From: JACQKD01 sp964614265
GTDB taxonomy: Bacteria > Patescibacteriota > Minisyncoccia > Phycocordibacterales > UBA918
Assembly: GCA_964614265.1 (NCBI GenBank)
Contig: CAZTKT010000008.1
Location: forward strand, 1 to 25,522
DNA length: 25,522 bases
Direction: 5' to 3'
In this document: positions 13,716 through 22,201 of the stretch, in pieces
Layout: each line of letters begins with the position of its first letter
Position numbering within the stretch: the stretch's first letter is position 1
Translations under genes and position numbers: made by a program
The notes under the pieces: model-generated
Told to the model about the DNA's origin: nothing
Seen by the model: only the letters and a program-made list of their open reading frames with translations
Databases searched by the model: none

Positions 13716-14138
13716 CTATTTTTTCTTTGCAACCTTAGACGCTTTTTTTGCGATCCCCTTAGCAACTTTTATGGTCTTCTTCACCGCAGTACGTTCGATT
13801 TCTTTCCAGTGTGCATGCATTTCCTGAGCAAAATCAAGCAACTCCCGACCACTCGCCGTCTTTGCGGTCTTGTAGCCCTTCGCCACCTGCGCAACAAGGT
13901 CCTCATACTCTTCTTTGGTCATGTGCTTTGCGCGTTCGAGTCCCTCGAGTACTTCTGCTTTTGCCTTCAGCATCCAACTTTTTGCTTTCCTCCTATTTTG
14001 TGCTGCATCTTTACTCCCATAAAAGAAATATCCTCCAACTGCGGCAAGCGCCGTTGCCGTAAGGCCTATACCAAGACCAACCTTTTGCGATGTGGAAAGG
14101 TTCTGATTGCTATCTTTCTTTGATTTCTGTTGCGCCAT
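13716..14138 (-). CDS. Small membrane protein with Lys-rich C-terminus, 140 aa
   Basis: The family is not named. A polar Gln/Lys/Ser N-terminus (1-18) precedes one transmembrane helix (about 19-41, VGLGIGLTATALAAVGGYFF). A long, highly charged helical region follows (AKSWMLKAKAEVLEGLERA, then KHMTKEEYEDLVAQVAKGY). The C-terminus is Lys/Ala-rich, ending KKASKVAKKK, and could bind nucleic acid or an acidic surface. The architecture resembles YtxH-type small membrane-anchored proteins, but I do not claim homology. It is co-directional with the flanking genes (18 nt after the preceding stop). Confidence 0.75.
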   Translation of the reverse strand: MAQQKSKKDSNQNLSTSQKVGLGIGLTATALAAVGGYFFYGSKDAAQNRRKAKSWMLKAKAEVLEGLERAKHMTKEEYEDLVAQVAKGYKTAKTASGRELLDFAQEMHAHWKEIERTAVKKTIKVAKGIAKKASKVAKKK

Positions 14139-14156
14139 AATGATTGCGTTATGCGA

Positions 14157-14462
14157 TTAGGTGTCTTCTTGAGTAACTGTTCTTTTGCGTCGTGGTGAGC
14201 GATAGCTCTTGCGTGCGGAAATGGCACTCGCGATGGTACCAAAGATCCTGCCAAAGATTGTGCCGTTTGTAATATGCTCACGCAAGACTCTGACCTCGTC
14301 GGTGAGCGATTCCGCACTCGCCTCTATTTTTTTTAGGATGCTTCGTGTGTGCCGTGCTACCTTCGTGAGGTGATAACACAACACACACATAAACGCCCCA
14401 ACAACGAGAACTGCCGAACCAGTGATGATAAAAAATAAATTGGCAAGCAGTACCTCGCTCAT
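14157..14462 (-). CDS. Small single-pass membrane protein, 101 aa
   Basis: An N-terminal transmembrane helix (about residues 5-31, LLANLFFIITGSAVLVVGAF) is followed by an amphipathic, coiled-coil-like helix (ARHTRSILKKIEASAESLTD, then EVRVLREHI) and a basic tail (KSYRSPRRKR). The architecture resembles DUF948-like envelope proteins, but homology is not shown. Its ATG overlaps the dusB stop by 4 nt, which indicates translational coupling. Confidence 0.75.
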   Translation of the reverse strand: MSEVLLANLFFIITGSAVLVVGAFMCVLCYHLTKVARHTRSILKKIEASAESLTDEVRVLREHITNGTIFGRIFGTIASAISARKSYRSPRRKRTVTQEDT

Positions 14463-15499
14463 GCTTCTAGTGTACCAGAGGATGCAAGAAGCGCACGGGG
14501 TGCATGGTGTATAAATGTCTCTAGCACCTTCGTAATAGCCTCGACGTCAGAGGCCACCATAAGCTCCTGACGGAGCGCGAGCGCACCCGGAAAGCCATGT
14601 ACATAGGCTTTATAATGCTTTTTCATGATGGCGAGATTTTTGTGTGGCAAAAGCTCTGCAAAAAGCTGTGTGTGCTCAAGAGCAACACGCAGACGCAGTT
14701 CAATCGATACATTCGTTGCGTCTTTCTCAGGGTGAAAAAGCCAGGGATTACCGAAGATTGCGCGTCCGAGCATGACGCCATCGACATCGGTGGCGTGCGC
14801 TTTCGCGCGCGCGTCGTCAAGATCCACCACATCCCCATTACCGATAATGAGCGCGTCAGAACCATGCGCATTTCGAATCTCCACTGCGCGCGCGAGTCGC
14901 TCCCACCGTGCCGGCACATTCGACATCTCCTTTCGGGTACGTGCATGGAAGGTGATGGCGGCGGGCTCTGCCGTAAGTAGTGCCGGAAGCCATTCTTCAA
15001 GCGTATCCGTGTTGTACCCGATACGTGTCTTTACTGATACTGGCAACCCCCCTGCACCACGTTTTGCTGCCGCAATAATTTCCCGTGCAGCATCTGGATG
15101 TCGAATCATCGCCGCCCCGCATCCCTGTCGTTCAATGGAACGATCAGGACACCCCATGTTGATATCGATTCCATCAAAACCGAGTGACATACATACTGCA
15201 CTCGCCGCTTCCATATGTGCTGGATGTGCAGAAAAAAGCTGTGCAACAATCGGTCGTTCCTCTTCTCCGTACGCTAAGTCCTTGAGTAGTTTTTGTTTTC
15301 CTCCTTCAGGGGCAAGCACCAGACCATCCGCAGAGACAAACTCCGTCCACGTGACATCAGCTGCGCCAATGGTGCCATCAGCACGCGTATGCGCAGAATA
15401 CTTGGCAATCAAACGTCGAAACGCGACATCAGTGACATCCGCCATCGGCGCAAGCACGAAAAATGGCGTCGGTAATCGTTTCCAAAAACTCATTGTCAT
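14459..15499 (-). CDS. dus: tRNA-dihydrouridine synthase
   Basis: The 346-aa FMN enzyme reduces uridines in the D-loop of tRNAs. A TIM barrel begins with FVLAPMADVTDVAFRR (residues about 14-29). The catalytic cysteine C117 lies in INMGCPD. SVKTRIGYNTD (about 155-165) and the FHART and IGNGDV strands (FMN/phosphate binding) are clear. DGVMLGRAIFGNPWLF closes the barrel, followed by the C-terminal helical tRNA-binding domain. The length is normal for the family. Subfamily (DusB-like) is likely but not certain, so only the general symbol is given. It starts 48 nt after ftsQ and overlaps the next small gene by 4 nt. Confidence 0.93.
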   Translation of the reverse strand: MTMSFWKRLPTPFFVLAPMADVTDVAFRRLIAKYSAHTRADGTIGAADVTWTEFVSADGLVLAPEGGKQKLLKDLAYGEEERPIVAQLFSAHPAHMEAASAVCMSLGFDGIDINMGCPDRSIERQGCGAAMIRHPDAAREIIAAAKRGAGGLPVSVKTRIGYNTDTLEEWLPALLTAEPAAITFHARTRKEMSNVPARWERLARAVEIRNAHGSDALIIGNGDVVDLDDARAKAHATDVDGVMLGRAIFGNPWLFHPEKDATNVSIELRLRVALEHTQLFAELLPHKNLAIMKKHYKAYVHGFPGALALRQELMVASDVEAITKVLETFIHHAPRALLASSGTLEA

Positions 15500-15547
15500 T
15501 GACGATACTGGTATCTCGGAGATTGTGCAACCTCCTCAATGAGTCAC

Positions 15548-16441
15548 CTAGATACCTGTCGCTGAGGATGTCGCCTCGCCACTCACTGGCGCCAACGCCT
15601 CCGTCTCCTTTACAAACACTTTATCCCCAAACCGAAGATCGATATAGATAAATTTTCCAGCTTTCAGATGAGCAAATTTTTGTGATGACAGAATTGCTTC
15701 AAGCGTATCAAACACCTTTTGAATATCGGCGTCTCGCGCGACAAGAAGCGCTCCCCCACCGCGCAACTGATACTGCACATCGTCACCCTTGGTTTCAGTA
15801 ATTGCGGTGACAAACATCCCATGTCTCTCAAGTAACGCGTGCGCAAATCTTTCTGTTGCCTGTAGATACGCCGCCGTGGCAAACGTAGTCCCAATCTGTG
15901 GTGTTCGACCTTCGGTTCGATAGCGCAACAAAACGGTGCCCCGCAGAGACGACGCTGGCGCAAATGTAAAACCTTCCTTTGACACAAACAGACAGCCATC
16001 ATCTGGCATATCAGCGATAGTGGCAAGGGGGCACCACAGTGCCGTAGGAAAATATTCAGTGAGGGCAACAGAGAGCGTCGCGAGTGATGTCCGCGTCACT
16101 TCGACCGATGCAACCCGCGGGAGTTGTGCAATTGCGTGCACAATAGCGTCATGTGGGTAGAAATAGCTAAATCGTTTCGGAATTAAAAACAGATACCTCC
16201 CAGACAGCAGAGACCCCACTTCTTGTTTGACTTGATCCGTATCAACAGTGACACCGCCGGATACACTCACTGTCTGAATGGTCACCGCAGGTGCCCGTGT
16301 CCCATACCAAAGGCCCGTAAGTAATCCACCCGCCACAACACCACACACCAAGAGGCGCAGAATGCGTCTCCGACGCCTGCGATCGGGCGCACGGCGTCCC
16401 TGAAAAGATCGCGCTACACGTGTGTGTCCCCGCACAGCCAT
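15548..16441 (-). CDS. ftsQ: FtsQ/DivIB-type cell-division protein
   Basis: The 297-aa bitopic protein probably bridges early and late divisome components. A strongly basic cytoplasmic N-terminus (a run of Arg around 21-27) precedes a transmembrane helix (about 28-46, ILRLLVCGVVAGGLLTGL). A POTRA domain starts at about 53 (VTIQTVSVSG), with the typical RYLFLIPK and IAQLPRVASVEVTR segments (about 81-116). The FtsQ beta domain follows, ending KFIYIDLRFGDKVFVK (about 265-280). The overall order and this last signature support the assignment. It lies 6 nt downstream of serS. Confidence 0.85.
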   Translation of the reverse strand: MAVRGHTRVARSFQGRRAPDRRRRRRILRLLVCGVVAGGLLTGLWYGTRAPAVTIQTVSVSGGVTVDTDQVKQEVGSLLSGRYLFLIPKRFSYFYPHDAIVHAIAQLPRVASVEVTRTSLATLSVALTEYFPTALWCPLATIADMPDDGCLFVSKEGFTFAPASSLRGTVLLRYRTEGRTPQIGTTFATAAYLQATERFAHALLERHGMFVTAITETKGDDVQYQLRGGGALLVARDADIQKVFDTLEAILSSQKFAHLKAGKFIYIDLRFGDKVFVKETEALAPVSGEATSSATGI

Positions 16442-16447
16442 AGCTCA

Positions 16448-17716
16448 CTATGAGCTTCCAATAACCGTTACACCCCCGAGGTATGGTACGAGCGCGTCCG
16501 GAATAGTAATCGACCCATCTGCGCGTTGGTTGTTTTCAACAATAGACACAAGAATACGTGGTGTCGGTATTGCCGTTGCATTAAGGGAGTGCACAAATTT
16601 TAGCGTCCCATCATCACTGCGGTAACGGATATTCAATCGACGTGTTTGGAAATCATGAAAATATGATGCGGAACTAATTTCTCGATATTTTTCTTCTCCT
16701 GGTACCCACAGCTCGACATCATACTTTTTTACCTGCCCGAGACCAAGGTCACCACCACAATTCACAACAGTGTGATACGGAATGCCGAGTAACTCAATAA
16801 ATTCTTCGGTATTACGATTCAGCCATTCGTGCAGTCGTACCGATTCATCATGTTCTGCCTTGCACAGCACTACCTGTTCCCATTTATGAAATTCATGCAC
16901 CCGAATAAGACCGCCGACATCTTTACCGTGCGCGCCTGCTTCTCTACGAAAACACGGAGAGAAGGCGAGAAATTTCACTGGCAGGCTCCCTCGCTCTAGG
17001 ACTTCGTCCATGTGGTAACCCATCGTCGCAACTTCACCGGTACCCGCGAGGTATGCGTCGTCTTGTGTCTTATAGAGATCTTCTTCCCCTTGAGGAAGGT
17101 ACCCCGTTCCGAGAAATGGTTCGCGACGTAGCAGTGAAGGCACAATAAGTGGCTCAAGTCCTTTCGCCGAAAAATGTTTTAGTGCAAGTTGCCACACCGC
17201 GTTTGCGAGTAACACGCCCATACCCTTGAGAAAATACCCACGAAATCCTGCCACTTTTACACCACGTTCAAAATCAACCATCCCGTGCTTGGTCATGAGC
17301 TCAACATGACTTTTCACCGGAAAATCAAATGTTGGTTTTTCTCCCCATGTACGTACTTCTTGATTATCAGCATCACCATCGCCGTCAGGCACAGACATAT
17401 CAGGAACATTTGGTACCTGCACCATCAAGAGACGCCACTGCGTAAGCACGTCTCGCAACTCTTCTTCACGTTTTTGGACGTCTTCTTTGAGTGTTTTTGT
17501 GCCAGAGATCAGCGCCGCTCGCTCGCTCTCGCCTGCAGCCGCTACATCACGCGACACTTGATTTTGTTCCGCCTTTTTACTGTCGAGTTGCGCCGTCAGC
17601 TCACGGCGCTTCTCATCGAGTGCCACAAGTGCATCAAGATCAACGTCGACATGCTTTTTTTGCGCGCCAGCCTTGACGATATCGAGATTTTCTCTGATAA
17701 ATTTAATATCGAGCAT
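16448..17716 (-). CDS. serS: Serine--tRNA ligase
   Basis: The 422-aa class II aminoacyl-tRNA synthetase charges tRNA-Ser in the cytoplasm. The N-terminal antiparallel coiled-coil arm that reads the long variable arm is visible (about residues 30-100, Glu/Lys/Arg rich). The catalytic core begins near 135. Motif 2 is FRREAGAHGKDVGGLIRVHE, followed by FHKWEQV (about 260-285). The C-terminal LNATAIPTPRILVSIVENNQ segment with R in motif 3 is typical. The length matches the family. It is the first gene of the leftward cluster and shares a short divergent region with dprA. Confidence 0.96.
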   Translation of the reverse strand: MLDIKFIRENLDIVKAGAQKKHVDVDLDALVALDEKRRELTAQLDSKKAEQNQVSRDVAAAGESERAALISGTKTLKEDVQKREEELRDVLTQWRLLMVQVPNVPDMSVPDGDGDADNQEVRTWGEKPTFDFPVKSHVELMTKHGMVDFERGVKVAGFRGYFLKGMGVLLANAVWQLALKHFSAKGLEPLIVPSLLRREPFLGTGYLPQGEEDLYKTQDDAYLAGTGEVATMGYHMDEVLERGSLPVKFLAFSPCFRREAGAHGKDVGGLIRVHEFHKWEQVVLCKAEHDESVRLHEWLNRNTEEFIELLGIPYHTVVNCGGDLGLGQVKKYDVELWVPGEEKYREISSASYFHDFQTRRLNIRYRSDDGTLKFVHSLNATAIPTPRILVSIVENNQRADGSITIPDALVPYLGGVTVIGSS

Positions 17717-17813
17717 AGATTTCTTTTATTATAGCATATAGAATACCATGAGAGTGAGCCATACACAGAGCATCATGGGCTCCCTCTCAAAGAAACGGTA
17801 CTATATATACCAT
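17717..17813. promoter_or_regulatory. serS-dprA divergent spacer with hairpin
   Basis: This is a short AT-rich spacer with a dyad of 10 matches in 11: 17750-17760 (GAGAGTGAGCC) with 17778-17788 (GGCTCCCTCTC). A smaller palindrome, GGTACTATATATACC, lies just before the dprA ATG. It probably carries both divergent promoters, although no clean -35/-10 pair stands out. Confidence 0.4.
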
Positions 17814-18677
17814 ATGGACTACCCACTCTACACCATCACCGAAACAGCGTTTCCGGGAAATCTGGTAGAGATTCCTGATAAGCCAAATATGCTCTACGTG
17901 CGTGGTACCTTGCCCCCGCGCGAGCATAAGCTACTTGCCGTCGTCGGCTCACGCCTCTATAGCACGTATGGCAGACAGGCTGTCGAACACATAATTGGTG
18001 GACTTGCGGGATATCCGATCACTATTGTTTCTGGACTCGCGATCGGGATTGATGGTCTCGTGCATAAAGCCGCACTCGCCGGTGGTATGAACACCATTGC
18101 GGTACCCGGCTCAGGGCTTGCCGATTCTGTACTCTACCCGAGACAGCATCACCGTCTCGCGCACGAGATCCTCGCGCACGGGGGCGCACTGATATCTGAG
18201 TTTGAACCAGACTTTCATGCAACCGCGTGGTCGTTTCCGCAACGAAATCGCATCATGGCGGGGATCGCTGATGCGGTACTTGTGGTAGAGGCAACACTGA
18301 AATCAGGCACGCTCATCACCTCACGCCTCGCAACCGACTACAACCGCGATGTGTTCACCATTCCCGGTTCTATTTTTTCAAAAAACAGTGAGGGACCGCA
18401 TATGCTCCTCGGACTCGGTGCGACGCCGATCACCTCTGCAGAAGATGTGGTGATCGCGCTTGGGCTTCCGGCGCGCTCGCATTCTGATGCTCTTGATACG
18501 TCGACCCTCTCACCGGAGGAACACACACTCCTCACCTTCCTCGACTCCCCCCGCTCGCACGATGAGATCATCCGCCACCTCGCCCTCCCTACCGCACAAG
18601 CAAATGCGCTTGTCATGATGCTGGAACTGCGTGGCTTCATCAGTGAATCAAATGGCATGTGCATCCGACACCACTGA
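17814..18677 (+). CDS. dprA: DNA-processing protein DprA
   Basis: The 287-aa protein (ATG 17814) loads RecA on incoming single-stranded DNA during transformation. The Rossmann-like core is intact: VVGSRLYSTYGRQAV (about 44-58), IVSGLAIGIDGLVHKAAL, TIAVPGSGL, YPRQH, GGALISEFE, WSFPQRNRIMAGIADAVLVV, EATLKSGTLITSRLA and FTIPGS. The C-terminal roughly 60 residues (LSPEEHTLLTFLDSPRSHDE onward) form the small winged-helix domain. The N-terminal SAM-like domain of longer DprA proteins is absent. An upstream in-frame ATG at 17748 would add a non-conserved tail and is rejected. dprA directly upstream of topA is a common bacterial order. Confidence 0.95.
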   Translation: MDYPLYTITETAFPGNLVEIPDKPNMLYVRGTLPPREHKLLAVVGSRLYSTYGRQAVEHIIGGLAGYPITIVSGLAIGIDGLVHKAALAGGMNTIAVPGSGLADSVLYPRQHHRLAHEILAHGGALISEFEPDFHATAWSFPQRNRIMAGIADAVLVVEATLKSGTLITSRLATDYNRDVFTIPGSIFSKNSEGPHMLLGLGATPITSAEDVVIALGLPARSHSDALDTSTLSPEEHTLLTFLDSPRSHDEIIRHLALPTAQANALVMMLELRGFISESNGMCIRHH

Positions 18678-19056
18678 CTGCAGAGGGCTACACGAAGCAC
18701 TATATAGTAAGAAATAAATAGGAATTGTGAGTAAAGCAAAGTATAGTAAAAAAAGACGGGTATAAAGCATGTTTTAATTGTACAGGGAGCGTACAGTGGA
18801 AGTCATCATCACACTCATTGTGAACCCAGGAAAGAGCATTTGCACAAACCCACAGTGCCCCAACCCAAAACGGATAGCGACTCGCACAGTACGTGCGCGT
18901 CATGGTGGGAAAAGCGCGAGTGGATGTTGTTGTGGTAGTCCGCAATGCGGGCAAATCGCAGAAGCGTCTGTTACCAACAGTGTGTCCCCGCAACGATGGC
19001 TGGGTTCACCGAGAGTGCACAGATTCCCCTAACCATCGTCGTGCGTCCTCCGTCCC
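18678..19056 (+). ncRNA. Candidate structured RNA in the dprA-topA gap
   Basis: This is part of a 478-bp region without a convincing gene. A long-range helix pairs 18820-18828 (GTGAACCCA) with 19001-19009. After a 3x3 internal loop it continues as 18812-18816 with 19013-19017, 14 pairs in all. It encloses local hairpins: 18879-18901 (8 of 9 pairs), 18968-18980 (CTGTT-ACC-AACAG), a CCGC/GCGG hairpin near 18940-18950 and GCAC/GTGC at 18842-18858. TGTAC/GTACA (18779-18795) lies just outside. A 9-bp terminator-like hairpin follows at 19057. No RNase P, tmRNA or SRP signature is seen. The small overlapping frames on both strands are compositionally poor. Confidence 0.4.
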
Positions 19057-19090
19057 GCCCAATACACCTCATGTATTGGGCTTCCTCTTT
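19057..19090 (+). terminator. Strong hairpin, likely terminator before topA
   Basis: A perfect 9-bp stem, GCCCAATAC (19057-19065) with GTATTGGGC (19073-19081), has a 7-nt loop and is followed by TTCCTCTTT. It ends transcription from dprA or from the candidate RNA in the gap, and lies just before the topA promoter. Confidence 0.7.
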
Positions 19091-19106
19091 AAGATGCGCT
19101 GAAAAT

Positions 19107-19135
19107 TTGACATCTCTCCCCTTTCCTAGTATTTG
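19107..19135 (+). promoter_or_regulatory. Sigma70-type promoter of topA
   Basis: A consensus -35 TTGACA (19107-19112), a 17-bp spacer and the -10-like TATTTG (19130-19135) place a start near 19142 and a short leader before ATG 19156. Confidence 0.6.
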
Positions 19136-19155
19136 TGGGGACACTACCTCTACAT

Positions 19156-21552
19156 ATGCATACACTCGTCATCGTTGAGTCTCCGGCAAAAGCCAAGACC
19201 ATAGAAAAATATCTGGGGAAGGGATACCGCGTACGCGCGTCGGTCGGGCATGTGCGTGATCTCCCAAAGAGCAACAAAGACGCAGTCGATATTGCCGGCG
19301 GATTCATACCACACTATGTGGTGAGCGAAGGGAAGGCACACATCATTTCGGAATTGCAACGTGAGGCGAAAAATGCCGACAAAGTACTCCTCGCGACTGA
19401 CCCTGATCGTGAGGGCGAAGCAATCGCATGGCATATCGCACAGCTGATAAAAAAATCAAACACGCACATCAAGCGTGTCGTCTTTCATGAGATCACCGAG
19501 CCTGCGGTGAAGGAAGCGATCGCACATCCACGCGATATTGACCAGCACCTGCGAGAAGCGCAAGAGGCACGACGCGTTCTCGATCGTCTCGTCGGCTATG
19601 ATCTCTCGGGACTCATTTGGAAAAAGGTGCGGTATGGCCTTTCTGCTGGACGCGTACAATCTCCTGCGTTACGTATTCTCATGGAACGTGAGCGAGAGAT
19701 TCGTGCATTCGTTCCAGAAGACTTCTGGGTCATTACCGCACACACAGAAACGCACGGAAAAGAACCGCTGCTCCTGACGTGCGTCGAAGAACCACGTGAT
19801 GAACAGACGATGAAAGATGTCATTGCGCGTGGTGAGAGAGGTGTGTGGGCAGTGCGCGACGTGGTAGAGAGTGCACAAAAGCGGGTGCCGCGCCCCCCAT
19901 TTACCACCTCGACGCTCCAGCAGGTCGCATCGACCCGATTGGGTTTCTCGCCCTCTCGCACCATGGGCGCGGCGCAAAAACTCTATGAAGCTGGTCACAT
20001 CACCTACATGCGTACCGACAGCACAACTATCAGCACCATCGCACAAAAAGAAATCCTCACACTCGTCAAACACACGTACGGCGCACGTTATGCACAGGCA
20101 CACGTCTACAAAACAAAGAGTAAGTCGGCGCAAGAGGCACACGAAGCAATTCGACCGACACACTTTGACCACACTGCTGTCGGCGCGACCGACGACCAAC
20201 GACAACTCTTCACTCTCATCTTTGAACGCACCGTTTCTTCACAGATGGCCGACGCAGAAATCAAACGCACAAAAATAACCGCAAACATTAGCGATGATAC
20301 CATTCCAAATTTCACCGCAAGTGGCTCACGCGTAACCTTCGACGGTTGGCTCAAAGTTGACTATCGCGCGCGTGGCGAGGATACTGAAGTACCACAGGTA
20401 TCAGCAGGAGAACTACTCACCCTTCGTTCCCTTGAATCCCTTGCAAAACAAACCCAACCACCCTCACGGTACAGCGAAGCAGGTCTCATCAAAGAACTTG
20501 AAAAACGAGGTATCGGCCGACCATCGACATATGCATCGACCATCAAAACCATTGTTGATCGTGAATATGTCACCAAGGAAGGTCGCACGCTCATCCCCAC
20601 CGACACCGGTGACGTGGTCTCTACATTTCTTGAAACCAATTTCGGCGACTACATCAGCGATACGTTCACCAGTGAGATGGAAGATCAGCTCGACGACATC
20701 GCCCTCGGCAAACGCGCATACGTGAAAACACTCAAAGAGTTTTATACGCCATTCTCTAAAGCCCTCGCATCAAAAGCATCAATCGAAAAACTTACCACAC
20801 TCGGTGATGCACCCGCAGAATTTCCCTGCCCAAAATGTGGCAGTGCCATGGTGATCAAACTCGGCCGTGGTGGCAAATTTCTCTCTTGTAATCGCTTCCC
20901 TGATTGCGATGGCGCACGCGCTATCGATGGCAGTGAGATGAGTGCGACCGTCCCTATCGGACAGCACCCACAGACTGGAGAAAATATCTATGTCCTCTCA
21001 GGACGTTTTGGCCCCTATGTCCAAAGCGGCGAAACCCCGAAAAAAGTACCTAAAGTCAGGAAAAAACGCAGGAAAAAAGGAGATCCTGAGGAGCCAGTAC
21101 AAGTGCCAATACCCCCACCACGTCGCGCCAGTATTCCAAAAGGCAAACGCCCCGACGAAGTCACGATACCTGATGCTGTGCGATACCTCTCACTTCCTCG
21201 CGTCATCGGTCAACATACCACCTCTGGTGCTGACGTCACCGCAGGCATTGGTCGGTTCGGCCCGTTCATCGTGCATGATGGTGACTTTCGTTCACTCAAG
21301 GGAGCTGACAGTCCCTACGACATCACCCTCGCACGCGCTCTCGATATTCTAAAAGAAGAAAAGAAAGGTCGGAAAGGTGAGAAAGTGGTAAAAGAATTAG
21401 GACCTCATCCCAAGACTCGTAAACCAGTCCGCGTGTTTGAATCAAAGTCCGGAAAATTTCTCCGTCGTGGCTTCAAGCGCATTTCCCTTCCCGACAACAT
21501 CAATCTCGACACCTTCTCGCTCGATGATGCACTCGCGCTTTTAAAGGGGTAA
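19156..21552 (+). CDS. topA: DNA topoisomerase I (type IA)
   Basis: The 798-aa enzyme relaxes negatively supercoiled DNA through a 5'-phosphotyrosine intermediate. ATG 19156 begins the TOPRIM domain (LVIVESPAKAKTIEKYLG, E8; ATDPDREGEAIAWH). The active tyrosine is Y284 in ITYMRTDS. The arch and gate regions follow (SAQEAHEAIRPT, YSEAGLIKELEKRGIGRPST, TDTGDVV). After the core comes one Cys4 zinc ribbon (C558, C561, C578, C584). Two or three topoisomerase C-terminal repeats follow (RFGPYVQ near 618, RFGPFIV near 700, KSGKFLRRGF near 765), separated by a Lys/Arg-rich linker. A longer start at 19135 is rejected because it overlaps the -10. Confidence 0.97.
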   Translation: MHTLVIVESPAKAKTIEKYLGKGYRVRASVGHVRDLPKSNKDAVDIAGGFIPHYVVSEGKAHIISELQREAKNADKVLLATDPDREGEAIAWHIAQLIKKSNTHIKRVVFHEITEPAVKEAIAHPRDIDQHLREAQEARRVLDRLVGYDLSGLIWKKVRYGLSAGRVQSPALRILMEREREIRAFVPEDFWVITAHTETHGKEPLLLTCVEEPRDEQTMKDVIARGERGVWAVRDVVESAQKRVPRPPFTTSTLQQVASTRLGFSPSRTMGAAQKLYEAGHITYMRTDSTTISTIAQKEILTLVKHTYGARYAQAHVYKTKSKSAQEAHEAIRPTHFDHTAVGATDDQRQLFTLIFERTVSSQMADAEIKRTKITANISDDTIPNFTASGSRVTFDGWLKVDYRARGEDTEVPQVSAGELLTLRSLESLAKQTQPPSRYSEAGLIKELEKRGIGRPSTYASTIKTIVDREYVTKEGRTLIPTDTGDVVSTFLETNFGDYISDTFTSEMEDQLDDIALGKRAYVKTLKEFYTPFSKALASKASIEKLTTLGDAPAEFPCPKCGSAMVIKLGRGGKFLSCNRFPDCDGARAIDGSEMSATVPIGQHPQTGENIYVLSGRFGPYVQSGETPKKVPKVRKKRRKKGDPEEPVQVPIPPPRRASIPKGKRPDEVTIPDAVRYLSLPRVIGQHTTSGADVTAGIGRFGPFIVHDGDFRSLKGADSPYDITLARALDILKEEKKGRKGEKVVKELGPHPKTRKPVRVFESKSGKFLRRGFKRISLPDNINLDTFSLDDALALLKG

Positions 21553-21564
21553 CGGGTTTGCACG

Positions 21565-21702
21565 CAAATCCTAAAAAACTCGTCGCAGGTATCGTTTCGG
21601 CAAGCCCTTGCGGAGCGCGACAAGCGCCAGCAGAGCAAATTTTCTTCGAAAATTTGCTCTGCTGGCTGAAACGCATGCCAAGTAAGAGTTCTTTAGGATT
21701 TG
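21565..21702. repeat. 138-bp nested palindromic element after topA
   Basis: Outer inverted arms 21565-21581 (CAAATCCTAAAAAACTC) and 21686-21702 match at 16 of 17 positions. CGTTTC/GAAACG (21593-21598 with 21668-21673) nests inside. The centre-right holds a perfect 18-bp hairpin (21626-21643 with 21649-21666, arm core CAGCAGAGCAAATTTT) with a CTTCG loop. A small GCAAG/CTTGC hairpin lies on the left. There is no room for a gene. It could end topA transcription, but the outer arms suggest a MITE/REP-like element or a structured RNA. Confidence 0.65.
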
Positions 21703-21715
21703 TGAGTAATGGTGG

Positions 21716-21744
21716 TTGACTTTGTCTCGATGAGACCATATTGT
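21716..21744 (+). promoter_or_regulatory. Promoter with operator-like dyad for the 21767 gene
   Basis: TTGACT (21716-21721), a 17-bp spacer and TATTGT (21739-21744) form a good promoter. The spacer holds a perfect GTCTC-GAT-GAGAC dyad (21724-21736), placed where a repressor would compete with polymerase. The same GTCTC/GAGAC core recurs in the terminator-like hairpin after the gene. Confidence 0.6.
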
Positions 21745-21766
21745 TACCCGTAGAAAGGGGGTACGT

Positions 21767-22192
21767 ATGCTCTTCATGCTCTTCGAGAGTTCCGTTGAAA
21801 CAGTCTCCCTAGAAAGTAAGACACGAGAGATCACAAACTCGTTTGACGTGCTGGGTACTTTTGCGTTGTTTATTTCTCTAGCCTCAGCAGGCTTTGCAAA
21901 ACTTGGCCTGTGGCTTCAAGGAAACAAACGGCTATGTTTAGAGGCACGAGACGGCGTGTTGGTGCTTTTCTCTACAAATTTTTTGTGGTCTCGTGTCATC
22001 ACGAGCGCCTCTTTTAAGATAGGGGATGGTGGCAGTGCCACAGCAGAGACAATATTGAAAACAATAGGGGCATTTCTAGGTGCCTCCCGAGCGCAGGACA
22101 AGGAACTCACGCTACAAACCCAACAAGGGGAATGCATAAACTTTGTTGTGGAGGGAAGAACGATGTCAGTGCAACTTCCTGCGACGCTCTAG
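21767..22192 (+). CDS. Hypothetical protein, 141 aa
   Basis: The family is not recognised. ATG 21767 is supported by AAGGGGG 6 nt upstream and by a promoter at 21716-21744. The protein begins with a polar roughly 28-residue segment. A hydrophobic segment (about 29-52, VLGTFALFISLASAGFAKLG) could be one membrane helix or a buried helix. A Gly/Ser/Ala turn (GDGGSATAETILKTIGAFLG) and a beta-like C-terminus (KELTLQTQQGECINFVVEGR) complete it. It stands alone between a palindromic element and a terminator-like hairpin, with its own promoter. It looks like an independently regulated insertion between topA and relA. Confidence 0.65.
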   Translation: MLFMLFESSVETVSLESKTREITNSFDVLGTFALFISLASAGFAKLGLWLQGNKRLCLEARDGVLVLFSTNFLWSRVITSASFKIGDGGSATAETILKTIGAFLGASRAQDKELTLQTQQGECINFVVEGRTMSVQLPATL

Positions 22193-22201
22193 CCCAACCA
22201 C

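Noticed and set aside
18778..19102. Several small frames in the dprA-topA gap, one with Cys pairs
   Set aside because: They overlap in three frames and on both strands, lack ribosome sites, and the Cys spacing does not form a recognisable zinc motif.
18678..19134. RNase P RNA, tmRNA or SRP RNA in the gap
   Set aside because: The universally conserved segments (such as the RNase P GAGGAAAGTC box or the SRP GGAAGG-AGCAGC loop) are not present on either strand.
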